Shown here: piece after piece, positions 13,553 to 23,549 of the stretch
Numbering within the stretch: the stretch's first letter is position 1
How the letters are laid out: each line of letters opens with the position of its first letter
Origin: Arthrobacter gandavensis
Lineage (GTDB): Bacteria; Actinomycetota; Actinomycetes; Actinomycetales; Micrococcaceae
Length of the DNA stretch: 64,000 nt
Assembly (NCBI RefSeq): GCF_015355785.1
Contig: NZ_JADKYW010000003.1
Location: 1-64,000, forward strand
Reading direction: 5' to 3'
Translations under genes and position numbers: made by a program
The notes under the pieces: model-generated
Told to the model about the DNA's origin: nothing
The model's database searches: none
The model's input: the letters and a program-made list of their open reading frames with translations, nothing else

Positions 13553-13567
13553 GCTTTTTCTTCCCGC

Positions 13568-14736
13568 CTAGCTGCTGTACGCCGAGTTTTCGTGGACGTA
13601 GTCCGTGGTCAGGTCGTTCGTCCAGATGGTCGCGGACTCGGTGCCGGCGGCAAGGTCGATTTCAACGTTCACGGCCCGGCCGGTGAGGTCCACGCCTTCG
13701 CGCGGATCGCCGATGCCGCCGCCCCGGCAAACCTGGACGCCGTTGATCGTGACGTTGATGTTCTCCGGTTCGAAGGCGGCGTCCGTGGTGCCGACGGCGG
13801 AGAGCACCCGGCCCCAGTTCGGGTCGTTGCCGAAGATGGCGGTCTTGAACAGGTTGGAGCGGGCGACGGCGCGCGAGGCGTTCTCGGCGTCGGCCACCGT
13901 AGCGGCATTGACGGTGGTGATGGCGATGTCGTGGCTGGCGCCTTCGGCATCGGTGATCAGCTGCTGGGCCAGCGAGTGGCACACCTCGGTGAGTCCGCGG
14001 GTGAACTCGTCAGTGTCCGGAGTGGTGCCGGACGCACCGGAGGCCATCAGGATCACGGTGTCGTTGGTGGACATGCAGCCGTCCGAATCGGTGCGGTCGA
14101 ACGTGACGGCGGTGGCGGCGCGCAGCGCGGCGTCCAGGGCAGCGGCGTCGAGGTCCGCGTCCGTGGTCAGGACTACCAGCATGGTGGCCAGGCCCGGCGC
14201 CAGCATGCCGGCGCCCTTGGCCATACCGCCAATGCTGTAGCCGGTTCCGGCAAAGACTGCCTGCTTGGAGACGGTGTCCGTGGTCATGATCGCTTCAGCT
14301 GCGAGGGCACCGCCGCCGGCTTCCAGGGCGGCTGCGGCGGCTTCGGCGCCCGGGAGGATCTTGTCCATGGGCAGCTGCTCGCCGATCAGGCCGGTGGAGC
14401 AGACCAGGACGTCGTTCGCAGAGATGCCGAGGAGGTCAGCGACCTTCTCTGCGGTGGCGTGGGTGTTCTGGAAACCCTGCGGGCCGGTGCAGGCGTTGGC
14501 GCCGCCGGAGTTGAGGAACACGGCGTCGGCCCGGCCGTCGGAGATGGCCTGCCGGGACCAGTGCACGGGTGCGGCGGCGACGCGGTTGCGGGTGAAGACC
14601 GCGGCTGCTGCCTTGGCGGGGCCGTCGTTGACCACCAGTGCGACGTCGCGTCCGCCGGAGGCCTTCAGGCCCGCGGTGATGCCGGCTGCCCGGAATCCTG
14701 CCGGTGCGGTGATGCCGGTTGCTGCGTTGGTGCTCA

Positions 14737-14737
<1 letters not shown>
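13568..14737 (-). CDS. argJ: Bifunctional glutamate N-acetyltransferase/ornithine acetyltransferase
   Basis: Recycles the acetyl group between acetylornithine and glutamate, and in the bifunctional type also makes acetylglutamate. It has 389 residues. The self-cleavage region KGAGMLAPGLATML contains the Ala-Thr site that generates the nucleophilic threonine of the beta chain. The ATG at 14737 overlaps the argC stop as TAATG; a longer open frame to 14938 lies within argC and was not used. Whether it is mono- or bifunctional cannot be told from sequence. Confidence 0.95.
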
Positions 14738-15819
<1,082 letters not shown>

Positions 15820-15920
15820 TGTCTCGAGTGAGGCGATCGCCGTGCCTCCCGGCGGCGGCCGTCCTACGATGGGTTCGCGTACCCGTTTACTCCCCGCCCA
15901 TCCACCGGAAGAGGCATTCC

Positions 15921-16886
15921 ATGCACAAGGCCATTGTCGTCCCGAAAGCGGGCGGACCTGAAATCCTGCGCTACGTAGACGTGGCTCTTCCGGTTCCCGG
16001 CCCCAACGAGCTGCTTGTGAAGGTAGCGGCCACGGGCGTGAACTTCATCGACACGTACCAGCGCAGCGGTGTCTACAAGATGGACTACCCCTTTATTCCG
16101 GGCTCCGAGGCCGCCGGCACGGTGGTCCAGGCGGGCATGGACGTTGCCGCGTTCAGCGACGGTGACCGTGTGGCAACCGCGGAAGGCGGCGGCGCCTATT
16201 CGGAATACATGCTGCTGGACGCCTCCAAGGCCCTGCCCGTGCCCCGCGGCGTAAGCAGCGAAGTAGCTGCTGCCCTTCCCCTGCAGGGCATGACGGCGCA
16301 TTACCTGTGCAATTCGACCTATCCCGTGCAGTCGGGGGAAACCGTCCTGACCCACGCCGGTGCCGGCGGCGTTGGCCTGCTGCTGACCCAGCTGCTCAAG
16401 GCCAAGGGCGCCACCGTGATCACCACCGTCTCCACCGACGAGAAGGAGGCGCTCGCCTCAGCCTCCGGGGCCGACCATGTGCTGCGCTACGACGGGTTCG
16501 CCGACCGAGTGCGGGAGCTGACCAACGGGCGGGGCGTGGATGTGGTGTTTGACGGCGTCGGCAAGGCCACGTTCGACGGTTCGCTTTCCAGCCTGCGCCC
16601 GCGCGGCATGATGGTGCTGTTCGGCGGTGCGTCGGGCCAGGTGCCCCCGTTCGACATCCAGCGGCTGAATGCGCTGGGCTCGCTCTACCTCACCCGGCCG
16701 ACCATAAGGGATTACCTGCTTAGCGCCGAGGAGCGGCAGTGGCGTGCCCGCGAACTGTTCGAGATGGTGGAGGCCGGCACCCTGGACGTGCGGATCGGCG
16801 CAACCTATCCTCTGGCCGAAGCGGCCCGGGCGCACGAGGACCTGGAGGGACGCAAGACCACCGGCAAGGTGCTGCTGGTTCCGTAG
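15921..16886 (+). CDS. NADPH:quinone oxidoreductase (zinc-independent MDR family)
   Basis: A 321-residue medium-chain reductase of the QOR type. The N-terminal GroES-like domain contains GVNFIDTYQRSGVY, typical of quinone reductases, and lacks the zinc-ligand cysteines of alcohol dehydrogenases. The Rossmann fold begins with THAGAGGVGLLLTQL (about 143-157). ATG at 15921 follows GGAAGAGG by 7 bases. It is divergent from argC; its cellular electron acceptor is unknown. Confidence 0.9.
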   Translation: MHKAIVVPKAGGPEILRYVDVALPVPGPNELLVKVAATGVNFIDTYQRSGVYKMDYPFIPGSEAAGTVVQAGMDVAAFSDGDRVATAEGGGAYSEYMLLDASKALPVPRGVSSEVAAALPLQGMTAHYLCNSTYPVQSGETVLTHAGAGGVGLLLTQLLKAKGATVITTVSTDEKEALASASGADHVLRYDGFADRVRELTNGRGVDVVFDGVGKATFDGSLSSLRPRGMMVLFGGASGQVPPFDIQRLNALGSLYLTRPTIRDYLLSAEERQWRARELFEMVEAGTLDVRIGATYPLAEAARAHEDLEGRKTTGKVLLVP

Positions 16887-17212
16887 GGCCCGGGGTTCTG
16901 CTGCCGGTTTGAGGGTTTACTGCCGGTTAGGGGTCCTGCTCCGGTTCCAAGGCCCCGCTGCCGGGGTGCCGGTCCCGCTCCGCTTTGTGGTCATAGCTGC
17001 GGTACGCCGCGGAGCGATCTGCACAAAACGGAGCAGATCCGGGTTCTGCTGCCGGTTCGGGGGTTCGCTGCCTGTTCCGAGCGGCAGCAAAAGCGAGAAC
17101 CGGTCGAATCTTCCCGAACCGGCAGCAGAATCACCGCTCATCCCCCGCTCCCGTGTCCGATAGCGCGGGTGCACGGCGGGCGCCGCGCGTTGGTGCGAGA
17201 CTCGACGCCATC
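16887..17212. repeat. Repeat-rich spacer between the quinone oxidoreductase and TfoX-region genes
   Basis: These 326 bases hold no convincing gene. From 16892 to about 16960 there are several degenerate direct copies of a unit like GGTTCTGCTGCCGGTT; another copy begins at 17042. The inverted hairpin at 17041-17133 and a smaller one, GATCTGC (17016-17022) with GCAGATC (17033-17039), lie within it. The spacer looks like the remains of repetitive extragenic palindromes. Confidence 0.6.
17041..17133. repeat. Nested inverted repeat, about 90 bases
   Basis: Outer arms TTCTGCTGCCGGTTCGGG (17044-17061) and its exact complement (17113-17130) are 18 bases long. The 51-base centre contains a second hairpin in which GGTTCGCT pairs with AGCGAGAACC (one bulge) and GCTGCC with GGCAGC. 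The structure could fold as a long branched hairpin in RNA or a cruciform in DNA. Confidence 0.75.
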
Positions 17213-17455
17213 ATGAGCGCACAAGGCCGGATCGGGCCCCAAAGGCAAGCACCTGGGGTCCGCCGCCTTGGCCGGAGCAGTTCTGATTCCGGTTCTTTAC
17301 TTCAACGCGGCACAGGGGCACGGTTGGTTAACCATTGGTTGTCTGCTCGTAGGCACAGGCCTAACAGGCCTAGCGCTTCGCCCCTGGTGGAGAGCCGGAA
17401 ATCGGAGACGACGAATCCCGTCGAGGACACCCCGGACAGAAGGCGGCAGGCATGA
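17213..17455 (+). pseudogene. Small two-helix membrane protein, apparently frameshifted
   Basis: From ATG 17213 the open frame gives 80 hydrophilic residues with little protein character in the middle. The neighbouring frame between about 17241 and 17400 instead reads as two clear membrane helices (LGSAALAGAVLIPVLYF and WLTIGCLLVGTGLTGLAL) but has no start codon, because a TGA lies at 17214-17216. Removing one C of the CCCC run at 17237-17240 would join the ATG to this frame. I infer a decayed or mis-sequenced small membrane gene. Its end overlaps the TfoX-like start as ATGA. Confidence 0.35.
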
Positions 17456-17784
17456 ACGTGGACCCGTTCCAGGAAACCCTGGTACAGCGAATTCGGGCGA
17501 ACCTCGCCTCCCATGGGGACGTCCGGGAGAAACGCATGTTCGGGGGTGTGTCCTTCATGGTGGACGGACAGCTGGCAGTGGCTGCCGGCAAAGACGGAGA
17601 CCTGCTGGTGCGCGTTGACCCGGCCCAATACCAGAACCTTCTCACCGCAGGCGGGCAGCCGGCCTGCATGGGCGTCGGCCGGCCAATGGGCGAGGGCTGG
17701 ATGAACGTCCCCCCGGAAATCATCGTGGATGACGAATCGCTGGCCTGGTGGATCGCCGTCGGACGCACCTCCCGCAGAACCTAG
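17452..17784 (+). CDS. TfoX/Sxy N-terminal domain protein
   Basis: A 110-residue protein consisting of the TfoX N-terminal domain alone. It shows the family's VREKRMFGGVSFMVDGQLAVAA block (about 25-45) and the later LLVRVDP and GWMNVPPEI segments. In gamma-proteobacteria TfoX promotes competence; actinobacterial single-domain homologues have no established role, so no function is assigned. It starts four bases inside the end of the frame before it and is followed by a bidirectional terminator. Confidence 0.8.
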   Translation: MNVDPFQETLVQRIRANLASHGDVREKRMFGGVSFMVDGQLAVAAGKDGDLLVRVDPAQYQNLLTAGGQPACMGVGRPMGEGWMNVPPEIIVDDESLAWWIAVGRTSRRT

Positions 17785-17796
17785 CCGGAAATGCGC

Positions 17797-17828
17797 GAAG
17801 CCCCGACGGAACGGACCGGCGGGGCTTC
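17797..17828. terminator. Bidirectional terminator between the TfoX-like gene and pheT
   Basis: The stem GAAGCCCCG (17797-17805) with CGGGGCTTC (17820-17828) and a 14-base loop lies between two convergent genes, 12 bases after the plus-strand stop and 16 bases after the pheT stop. Confidence 0.65.
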
Positions 17829-17844
17829 ACACAATCAGGCGGGA

Positions 17845-20388
17845 CTACCGCTGCACGGCTCCGAAGCGTTCGGCAGCCAGCGCGACGGCGGCGGCCCTGG
17901 ATTCGGAGGCCTCGTCGGCAGTTAGCGTGCGGTCATCAGCCCGGAAACGCAGGGCGAACGCTAGGGACTTGTGCCCCTCATCGATGCCCTTGCCGGTGTA
18001 CACGTCGAACAGCGCGATGTCTTCCAGCAGGTCGCCGGCGCCTTCGCGCAGGGTTTCCAGCACGGACTCGGCCGGGATCTCGGCTGCGACAATCAGCGCG
18101 ACATCCTGGGTGGTGGCCGGGAACGTGGAGATTTCCTTCGCCACGATCACGTCCGGAGCGGCATCGAACAGCGCATCGGCGTCGAGCTCCAGCGCCACCG
18201 TGCGGGCCGGCATATCCCGTGCTGCGAGCAGCTTCGGGTGCAGTTCGCCGGCGTAGCCAACGGTTTCGCCGCTGCGCAGCGAGATCTTGGCGGTACGGCC
18301 CGGATGGAAGGCCTGGTGCTCGCCCTGGCTGATGACCAGTTCGACGCCGAGCACGTCGCCCATGAGCAGGGCGGTGTCGACGGCGTCTGCCCAGTCCCAG
18401 GCACGCGGGGTGTGCCCGGCACCGGCCGGCGACTCGTGGCCGGTGAACAGCACGCCGATGTGCAGCGGCTGGTCCGGGATGCCGTTGTACAGTCCGTCCA
18501 GGACCTCTTCGGAGGGCTTGACGCCCAGCGGCGGAATCGACTCCGTGCCGTTCTGCTCGCCGGGAAGGAAGACCAGCGCGGATTCGAACAGTGCGAGGTC
18601 GCGGAAGCCGCGCGAGAGGTTCCGCTTGGCGACGTCGAACAGCCCCGGCAGCACGGAGGTGCGCAGGTAGCCGAACTCGGCGGAAAGCGGGTTGGCCAGC
18701 TTCACGGCCGGACGCTGCTCGCCGGCAACCGGGGTGCCGAAGGTGTTGTTGTCCGTTTCGGTGACGAAGGGATAGGACAGCACCTCGGTAAGGCCCGACG
18801 CCGCAAGGGACTGCTGCAGGCGGCGGCGCTGCTGCTGGACGCGGGTCAGGCCGCGGCCGGGAGGAGCAATCGGAAGGGTGGACGGGATCTTGTCGTAGCC
18901 CACCAGCCGGATGATTTCCTCGGTGAGGTCCTCGCGGGTTTCCAGGTCGGTCCGCCAGCTCGGAGGAAGAACCCGGTAGCCGCCGTCGGCCTTTTCAACG
19001 TCCGCACCAAGGTCCGTGAGCGTGCCGGTGATCTGTTCCTCGGTGAAGTCCAGGCCGATCAGCTTGGCCGGGTAGTCCGCAGGCAGGAAGATGCTGCGGA
19101 TTTCCGGGGCGGTGCCGGCGTCGGTGATGGACTCATCGGCGGTGCCGCCGGCCAGTTCCACCAGGAGGTTGACGGCGCGCTGGGCAGCGATGTCCGCGAC
19201 GTACCAGTCCACGCCGCGCTCGAAGCGCTTGGACGCTTCGGACGGCAGCTTGTGGCGGCGGCGCGAACGCCCGATTGAGACTTCCTCGAAGTGGGCGGCC
19301 TCAATCAGGACGTTCTGCGTGGCGTCGGAAACCTCGGTGGCGTTTCCGCCCATGACACCGGCGATGCCGATGGCACCGGAACCGTCGGTGATCAGCAGGT
19401 CCTCAGGGTCAAGGGTGCGGACCTTGTCATCCAGGGTCTTCAGCGTCTCCCCCGGGTTGGCGCGGCGGACCGTGATTCCGCCGGTGAGCTTGTCCAGGTC
19501 GTAGAAGTGCAGCGGCTGGCCGAGCTCAAGCATCACGTAGTTGGAGATGTCCACGACCAGCGAGATGGAACGCATTCCGGCCAGGCGCAGCCGTGAGGAC
19601 ATCCACGGCGGCGTCGGTCGGGTGGGGTCCACGCCGCGCACGGTGCGGGCGACGAAGCGGTCGCAGCCGGGCTTGCCGTAGATCGGGGCTTCGTCGGCCA
19701 GGCGCACCGGGTACCCGGCGCCGTCGGCTTCCGGAACCTCTACCGTGGCGGCGGGGTCGGTGAACTTGGTGCCGGTGGCGTGGGCGTACTCGCGGGCAGC
19801 ACCGCGGATGGAGAAGACGTAGCCGCGGTCCGGCGTGACGTTGATCTCGGCGGCCTGGTCGTAGAGGCCGAGCAGCTCCATCGCGTCGGTGCCTACCTCG
19901 GGATCGAGTCCCAGGGTGGAGAGCACCAGGATGCCGTCGTGGTCTTCGCCGATGCCGAGTTCACGCACGGAGGCGATCATGCCGGCGGAAACGTGGCCGT
20001 AGGTCTTGCGCGGGCTGATCCGGAAATCTCCGGGCAGCACGGCGCCGGGCAGGGTGACAACAACCTTGTCCCCCACCTCGAAGTTGTGCGCACCGCAGAC
20101 GATGCCCTGCACGCCGGACGGATCGATGCCCTCACCGGTGAGCGTCTGCTCGGTACCCTCGGGCACCACACGGACGGAGCACCAGTTGATGGTCTTGCCG
20201 TTCTTCTGCGGCTCGGGCTCCTTGGAGAGCACCCGGCCCACAACGATCGGCCCGGAGAGTTCGTCGGTGGGACGGTGGACGTCCTCTTCCTCCAGACCAA
20301 CCCTGACCAGTTCTGCCATGACGTCTTCGGCGGTTGCGTCCGCCGGAAGCTGGGCATACTCGCGCAGCCAGGAAAGTGGGATTCTCAC
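17845..20388 (-). CDS. pheT: Phenylalanyl-tRNA synthetase, beta subunit
   Basis: Large subunit of the alpha2-beta2 synthetase, 847 residues. It contains, in order, the N-terminal EMAP-type tRNA-binding domain (about 40-150, with GIVCGAHNFEVGDKV), the B3/B4 editing module, B5, the catalytic-like core and the C-terminal ferredoxin-fold anticodon-binding domain (about 755-847). The GTG start abuts the pheS stop directly (TAAGTG), so translation is coupled. It ends at a shared terminator. Confidence 0.97.
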   Translation of the reverse strand: MRIPLSWLREYAQLPADATAEDVMAELVRVGLEEEDVHRPTDELSGPIVVGRVLSKEPEPQKNGKTINWCSVRVVPEGTEQTLTGEGIDPSGVQGIVCGAHNFEVGDKVVVTLPGAVLPGDFRISPRKTYGHVSAGMIASVRELGIGEDHDGILVLSTLGLDPEVGTDAMELLGLYDQAAEINVTPDRGYVFSIRGAAREYAHATGTKFTDPAATVEVPEADGAGYPVRLADEAPIYGKPGCDRFVARTVRGVDPTRPTPPWMSSRLRLAGMRSISLVVDISNYVMLELGQPLHFYDLDKLTGGITVRRANPGETLKTLDDKVRTLDPEDLLITDGSGAIGIAGVMGGNATEVSDATQNVLIEAAHFEEVSIGRSRRRHKLPSEASKRFERGVDWYVADIAAQRAVNLLVELAGGTADESITDAGTAPEIRSIFLPADYPAKLIGLDFTEEQITGTLTDLGADVEKADGGYRVLPPSWRTDLETREDLTEEIIRLVGYDKIPSTLPIAPPGRGLTRVQQQRRRLQQSLAASGLTEVLSYPFVTETDNNTFGTPVAGEQRPAVKLANPLSAEFGYLRTSVLPGLFDVAKRNLSRGFRDLALFESALVFLPGEQNGTESIPPLGVKPSEEVLDGLYNGIPDQPLHIGVLFTGHESPAGAGHTPRAWDWADAVDTALLMGDVLGVELVISQGEHQAFHPGRTAKISLRSGETVGYAGELHPKLLAARDMPARTVALELDADALFDAAPDVIVAKEISTFPATTQDVALIVAAEIPAESVLETLREGAGDLLEDIALFDVYTGKGIDEGHKSLAFALRFRADDRTLTADEASESRAAAVALAAERFGAVQR

Positions 20389-21465
20389 TTAGATCTCCAT
20401 CCCGAAGTGTTCGCTGAAACGTACGTCGCCTTCGATCATGTCCCGCATGTCGGACACCTCGTTGCGGAACATGAGGGCACGCTCGATGCCCATGCCGAAG
20501 GCAAAACCTGAGTAGACCTCGGGGTCGATCCCCGCGGCGCGCAGCACGTTGGGGTTGACCATGCCGCAGCCGCCCCATTCGATCCAGCGCGGACCGCCCT
20601 TGGCTCCGGGGTGCCAGATGTCCAGCTCGGCGCTGGGCTCGGTGAACGGGAAGTAATTCGGGCGCAGCCGTACCTTGGCTTCGTCGCCAAAGAGCACGCG
20701 GGTGAAGTGCTCCAGGGTGCCCACCAGGTCTGCCATGGTGAGGCCCTTGTCGATGGCAAGGCCTTCGAACTGGTGGAAGACGGGAGTGTGTGTGGCGTCG
20801 AGTTCATCGGTGCGGAACACCTTGCCGGGGCACAGCACGTAGATGGGCAGGTCGCGCTCGAGCATGGAGCGGACCTGCACCGGGGAGGTGTGCGTGCGCA
20901 TGACCAGGTGCGCTTCGGGGGGCTCCACGAAGAAGGTGTCCTGCATTTCGCGGGCGGGGTGGTCCGGCTTGAAATTCAGTGCGTCGAAGTTGAACCATTC
21001 GGATTCAACCTCGGGGCCTTCGGCAATCTCCCAGCCCATGCCCACGAAGATGTCGCTGACGCGGTCCTGCAGGGTTGAAAGCGGGTGGCGTCCGCCAATA
21101 CGGCGGCGGCGCGGGGCGGCGGTGACGTCCACGGCTTCCTCGACGAGGATCCGCGCGTCCCGCTCGGCTTCGAGTTCCACGGTGCGGGCGGCGAGCGCCT
21201 GGCTAATTCGTCCGCGGGCCGGGCCTATCACCTTGCCGGCTGCTGCCTTCTGGTCCTTGGGCAGTGACCCGATCTGGCGGTTGGCCAGGGACAGCGGGGA
21301 CTTCTCGCCGGTGACGGCGATGCGGACGTCCTTGAGGGCATCCAGGTCCGCTGCGGAACCGATGGCTGCGAGCGCTGAATCAACGGCAGCCGCGATGGCT
21401 GACTCGTCGAGCGGATTGGGTGCCGCGTTGTCTGGGGAGTCCGTCCCCTGTATGGAATTCGACAT
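20389..21465 (-). CDS. pheS: Phenylalanyl-tRNA synthetase, alpha subunit
   Basis: Catalytic class II subunit, 358 residues. The N-terminal coiled coil (about 25-110) is followed by the catalytic domain with motif 2 ([19 protein letters not shown]) and motif 3 ([16 protein letters not shown]). A -10-like TAGACT on the minus strand at 21555-21560 implies a leader of about 85 bases. I looked there for a Phe-rich attenuator peptide or T-box and found neither. Confidence 0.97.
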   Translation of the reverse strand: MSNSIQGTDSPDNAAPNPLDESAIAAAVDSALAAIGSAADLDALKDVRIAVTGEKSPLSLANRQIGSLPKDQKAAAGKVIGPARGRISQALAARTVELEAERDARILVEEAVDVTAAPRRRRIGGRHPLSTLQDRVSDIFVGMGWEIAEGPEVESEWFNFDALNFKPDHPAREMQDTFFVEPPEAHLVMRTHTSPVQVRSMLERDLPIYVLCPGKVFRTDELDATHTPVFHQFEGLAIDKGLTMADLVGTLEHFTRVLFGDEAKVRLRPNYFPFTEPSAELDIWHPGAKGGPRWIEWGGCGMVNPNVLRAAGIDPEVYSGFAFGMGIERALMFRNEVSDMRDMIEGDVRFSEHFGMEI

Positions 21466-21621
21466 GTACCGTTCTTACCTGTTTCCGGCCGTGTTGATGT
21501 GAATGGTTGTGGATGCTGTGTCCTGCAGGCAAAGGCACGAAGCCTGCGGCTACCAGTCTAACCAACGCTTCCTCCCCGTCCGGGCAGTGTGAAGGCGCGC
21601 TCCTGCCCCTAGCATGGCTGC

Positions 21622-22047
21622 ATGCGTCCATTACTGACCCGAGGCCAGGCGCTGCGCCGCGCAGTGAACCTGGCCAACTGCACGACGGCGGCGGGTCTGC
21701 TCACTGCCCGGCTGGGCGGGGTGGCGGTGCGGCGGGGCCCCGGCGGACTGCTGCTGGCCGGAGGCTGGAACCATCCGCTCCCCCGCGCTGCAGCCTTCAC
21801 CGTGGGCAATGTGATCCTCTACCGGCCCCGGGTTTCCGAGGCGTTCGACGCCGGTCCCGCCTCCGCACTGCTGCGCCACGAAGCCCGGCACAGCAGCCAG
21901 TACGCCGCACTGGGACTGGCGTTCCTGCCGCTGTACTTTACCGCTGCCGGATATTCCAAGCTCCGCACCGGAGACCCGGCGTCGTCGAACATCTTCGAAA
22001 TCCTGGCGGGCGTGTCCGACGGCGGCTACCGGCCCCGAAGAGGGTAG
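21622..22047 (+). CDS. Small protein with an HExxH motif, unknown function
   Basis: I do not recognise a named family. The 141-residue product contains HEARH (86-90), which matches the zinc-metallopeptidase HExxH signature, within LLRHEARHSSQYAALG; this also resembles the HE-x-x-H-x-x-Q pattern of DUF4157-type domains. A hydrophobic stretch follows (about 94-110), and a glutamate (in NIFEILAG, about 126) could be a third ligand. TAGCAT (21610-21615) lies six bases before ATG and no ribosome site is seen, so the mRNA is probably leaderless. It is divergent from pheS and precedes the radical SAM gene by about 30 bases. Peptidase activity is speculation. Confidence 0.65.
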   Translation: MRPLLTRGQALRRAVNLANCTTAAGLLTARLGGVAVRRGPGGLLLAGGWNHPLPRAAAFTVGNVILYRPRVSEAFDAGPASALLRHEARHSSQYAALGLAFLPLYFTAAGYSKLRTGDPASSNIFEILAGVSDGGYRPRRG

Positions 22048-22073
22048 GCACTGATTCGAACACATGTTCTAAT
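22045..22073 (+). promoter_or_regulatory. SOS box within the promoter of the radical SAM gene
   Basis: TCGAACACATGTTCTA (22056-22071) matches the actinobacterial LexA site CGAAC-N4-GTTCG with one base off in the second half-site. TAGGCA (22045-22050) and TCTAAT (22068-22073) are 17 bases apart and would form the -35 and -10 elements, so LexA would sit on the spacer and -10. Transcription would start at or next to the ATG at 22081, giving a leaderless mRNA. Confidence 0.65.
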
Positions 22074-22080
22074 GGACTGC

Positions 22081-23112
22081 ATGAGGTGGCAGGAACAGGA
22101 ACCCAAGGCAGCACCGTCCACAGATGCGCTGCTACCGCTGCAGGGACTGGTCCGCTCCGTGCAGACCCCCGGTTTTGCCGGTGTGACGTTCCACGAGGTC
22201 CTTGCCAAGTCCGTACTGAACAAGGTGCCAAGGACCTCGACAATGCCCTTCGGCTGGACAGTGAACCCGTACCGGGGCTGCAGCCACGCCTGCGTCTATT
22301 GCTTCGCCCGTAAGACCCACAGCTACCTGGATCTGGACGCCGGAGCGGACTTCGACAGCCAGCTGGTGGTCAAGACCAACGCGGCAGAGGTGCTGCGGCG
22401 GGAACTGGCACGGCCGTCCTGGGACTACGAGCACGTGGCTATGGGCACCAACACCGATCCGTACCAGCGGGCCGAGGGCCGCTACAAACTGATGCCGGGC
22501 ATCATCCGTGCCCTCGCGGACAGCGGAACCCCCTTCTCCATCCTGACCAAGGGAACGCTCCTGGCCCGCGATCTGCCGCTCCTGGCGGAGGCCGCGCAGC
22601 AGACCAGCATCAGCATGGGCATCTCACTGGCCCTGCTGGATCCGGACCTCGCCCGGCGGGTGGAGCCGGGCACGCCCTCACCCAAGGCCCGGCTGGACCT
22701 GGTCCGCCGCATCCGGGATGCGGGCATGGACTGCAACGTGATGGCCATGCCGATCCTGCCCTGGCTGACTGACGGCGACGAGTCATTGGATGCGCTTTTC
22801 TCCGCGCTGGCCGACGCCGGCGCCACCTCGGTCACGGCCGGCGCCCTGCACCTGCGCCCGGGCGCCCGGGAGTGGTACCGCCAGTGGCTGGCCCGCGACT
22901 ACCCGCAGCTCGCCGCACGCTACGACAAGCTGTACGACGGCGGCACCTACGCTTCGAAGGAATACCGCCAGTGGCTCGCGGGCCGGATCACCCACTTCAA
23001 GAAGCGGCACGGGTTCGAGGGCAGGAACCAGTTCCTCGCCACCCGGGGCGCCGCGCGGCCCGCGCCTAAGACTGCTGCAGGCCTGCCGGTGGCGGCCGGG
23101 ACCCTCTTCTAA
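22081..23112 (+). CDS. Radical SAM protein, Rv2578c/spore-photoproduct-lyase-like family
   Basis: A 343-residue protein with the Cx3Cx2C cluster motif RGCSHACVYCFAR (Cys 67, 71, 74) that binds a 4Fe-4S cluster and S-adenosylmethionine. It aligns in style with the Rv2578c family, which is related to spore photoproduct lyase (SPL) by the segment NPYRGCSHACVYC and by the later GTNTDPYQ. The substrate of the actinobacterial group is not known. ATG 22081 (MRWQ) is preferred over ATG 22072, which overlaps the SOS box and -10. The LexA site suggests a role in DNA damage; that is inference. Confidence 0.85.
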   Translation: MRWQEQEPKAAPSTDALLPLQGLVRSVQTPGFAGVTFHEVLAKSVLNKVPRTSTMPFGWTVNPYRGCSHACVYCFARKTHSYLDLDAGADFDSQLVVKTNAAEVLRRELARPSWDYEHVAMGTNTDPYQRAEGRYKLMPGIIRALADSGTPFSILTKGTLLARDLPLLAEAAQQTSISMGISLALLDPDLARRVEPGTPSPKARLDLVRRIRDAGMDCNVMAMPILPWLTDGDESLDALFSALADAGATSVTAGALHLRPGAREWYRQWLARDYPQLAARYDKLYDGGTYASKEYRQWLAGRITHFKKRHGFEGRNQFLATRGAARPAPKTAAGLPVAAGTLF

Positions 23113-23153
23113 GTCCCGGGAAGGCCTTGACCAATGCCGCGGAGGTCCTAAGT

Positions 23154-23171
23154 TACAACCAAATGGTTGTA
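23154..23171. promoter_or_regulatory. Probable operator over the arsR-type start
   Basis: TACAACCAAATGGTTGTA is a perfect 8-bp inverted repeat around AA. It covers the ATG at 23163. TTGACC (23127-23132) and TAAGTT (23149-23154) are 16 bases apart just upstream, so the palindrome lies at the transcription start. This is a typical position for autoregulation by an ArsR-family repressor. Confidence 0.6.
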
Positions 23172-23549
23172 GATGCGTTGTCAGACGAAGCCGTGAACCG
23201 CCTGTTCCATGCTTTGGCGGACAGCACGCGCAGGGACATCCTGCGCCGCGCTGCCGTCGGAGAGCTGTCGGTATCCCGGCTGGCCGAGGCCTATCCCATG
23301 AGTTTCGCGGCGGTGCAGAAACACGTCGCGGTCCTTGAGGAGGCAGGCCTGGTCTCCAAGGAACGCCGCGGGAGGGAACAGCTCGTGAGCACCGCGCCGG
23401 ACGCCGTCGACCAGGCACACCGCGCACTGGATGCGCTGGCTGAGGCTTGGGCCGGCAGGCTGAGCCGGATGTCCGGCCTTCTGCGGCAGGAAAAGCCCGG
23501 GAACCAGCCCGGGGCAAGGAAAAACAGCCATGAGCGTGAGAAGCATTGA
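23163..23549 (+). CDS. ArsR-family winged-helix regulator
   Basis: A 128-residue DNA-binding protein. The helix-turn-helix region reads LFHALADSTRRDILRR, then ELSVSRLAEAYPMSFAAVQKHVAVLEEAGLV (about 10-60). It lacks the metal-binding ELCVCDL motif of ArsR/SmtB and resembles the type that is paired with SRPBCC (AHSA1) genes. ATG 23163 was chosen because the conserved part begins right after it and a promoter sits just upstream; no ribosome site fits, so it is probably leaderless. It overlaps the next, broken, gene by 20 bases. Confidence 0.8.
   Translation: MVVDALSDEAVNRLFHALADSTRRDILRRAAVGELSVSRLAEAYPMSFAAVQKHVAVLEEAGLVSKERRGREQLVSTAPDAVDQAHRALDALAEAWAGRLSRMSGLLRQEKPGNQPGARKNSHEREKH

Noticed and set aside
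21466-21621. Possible T-box or Phe-rich leader peptide before pheS
   Set aside because: No T-box core and no run of Phe codons; only a small hairpin (GCAGGC/GCCTGC) without an obvious attenuator.
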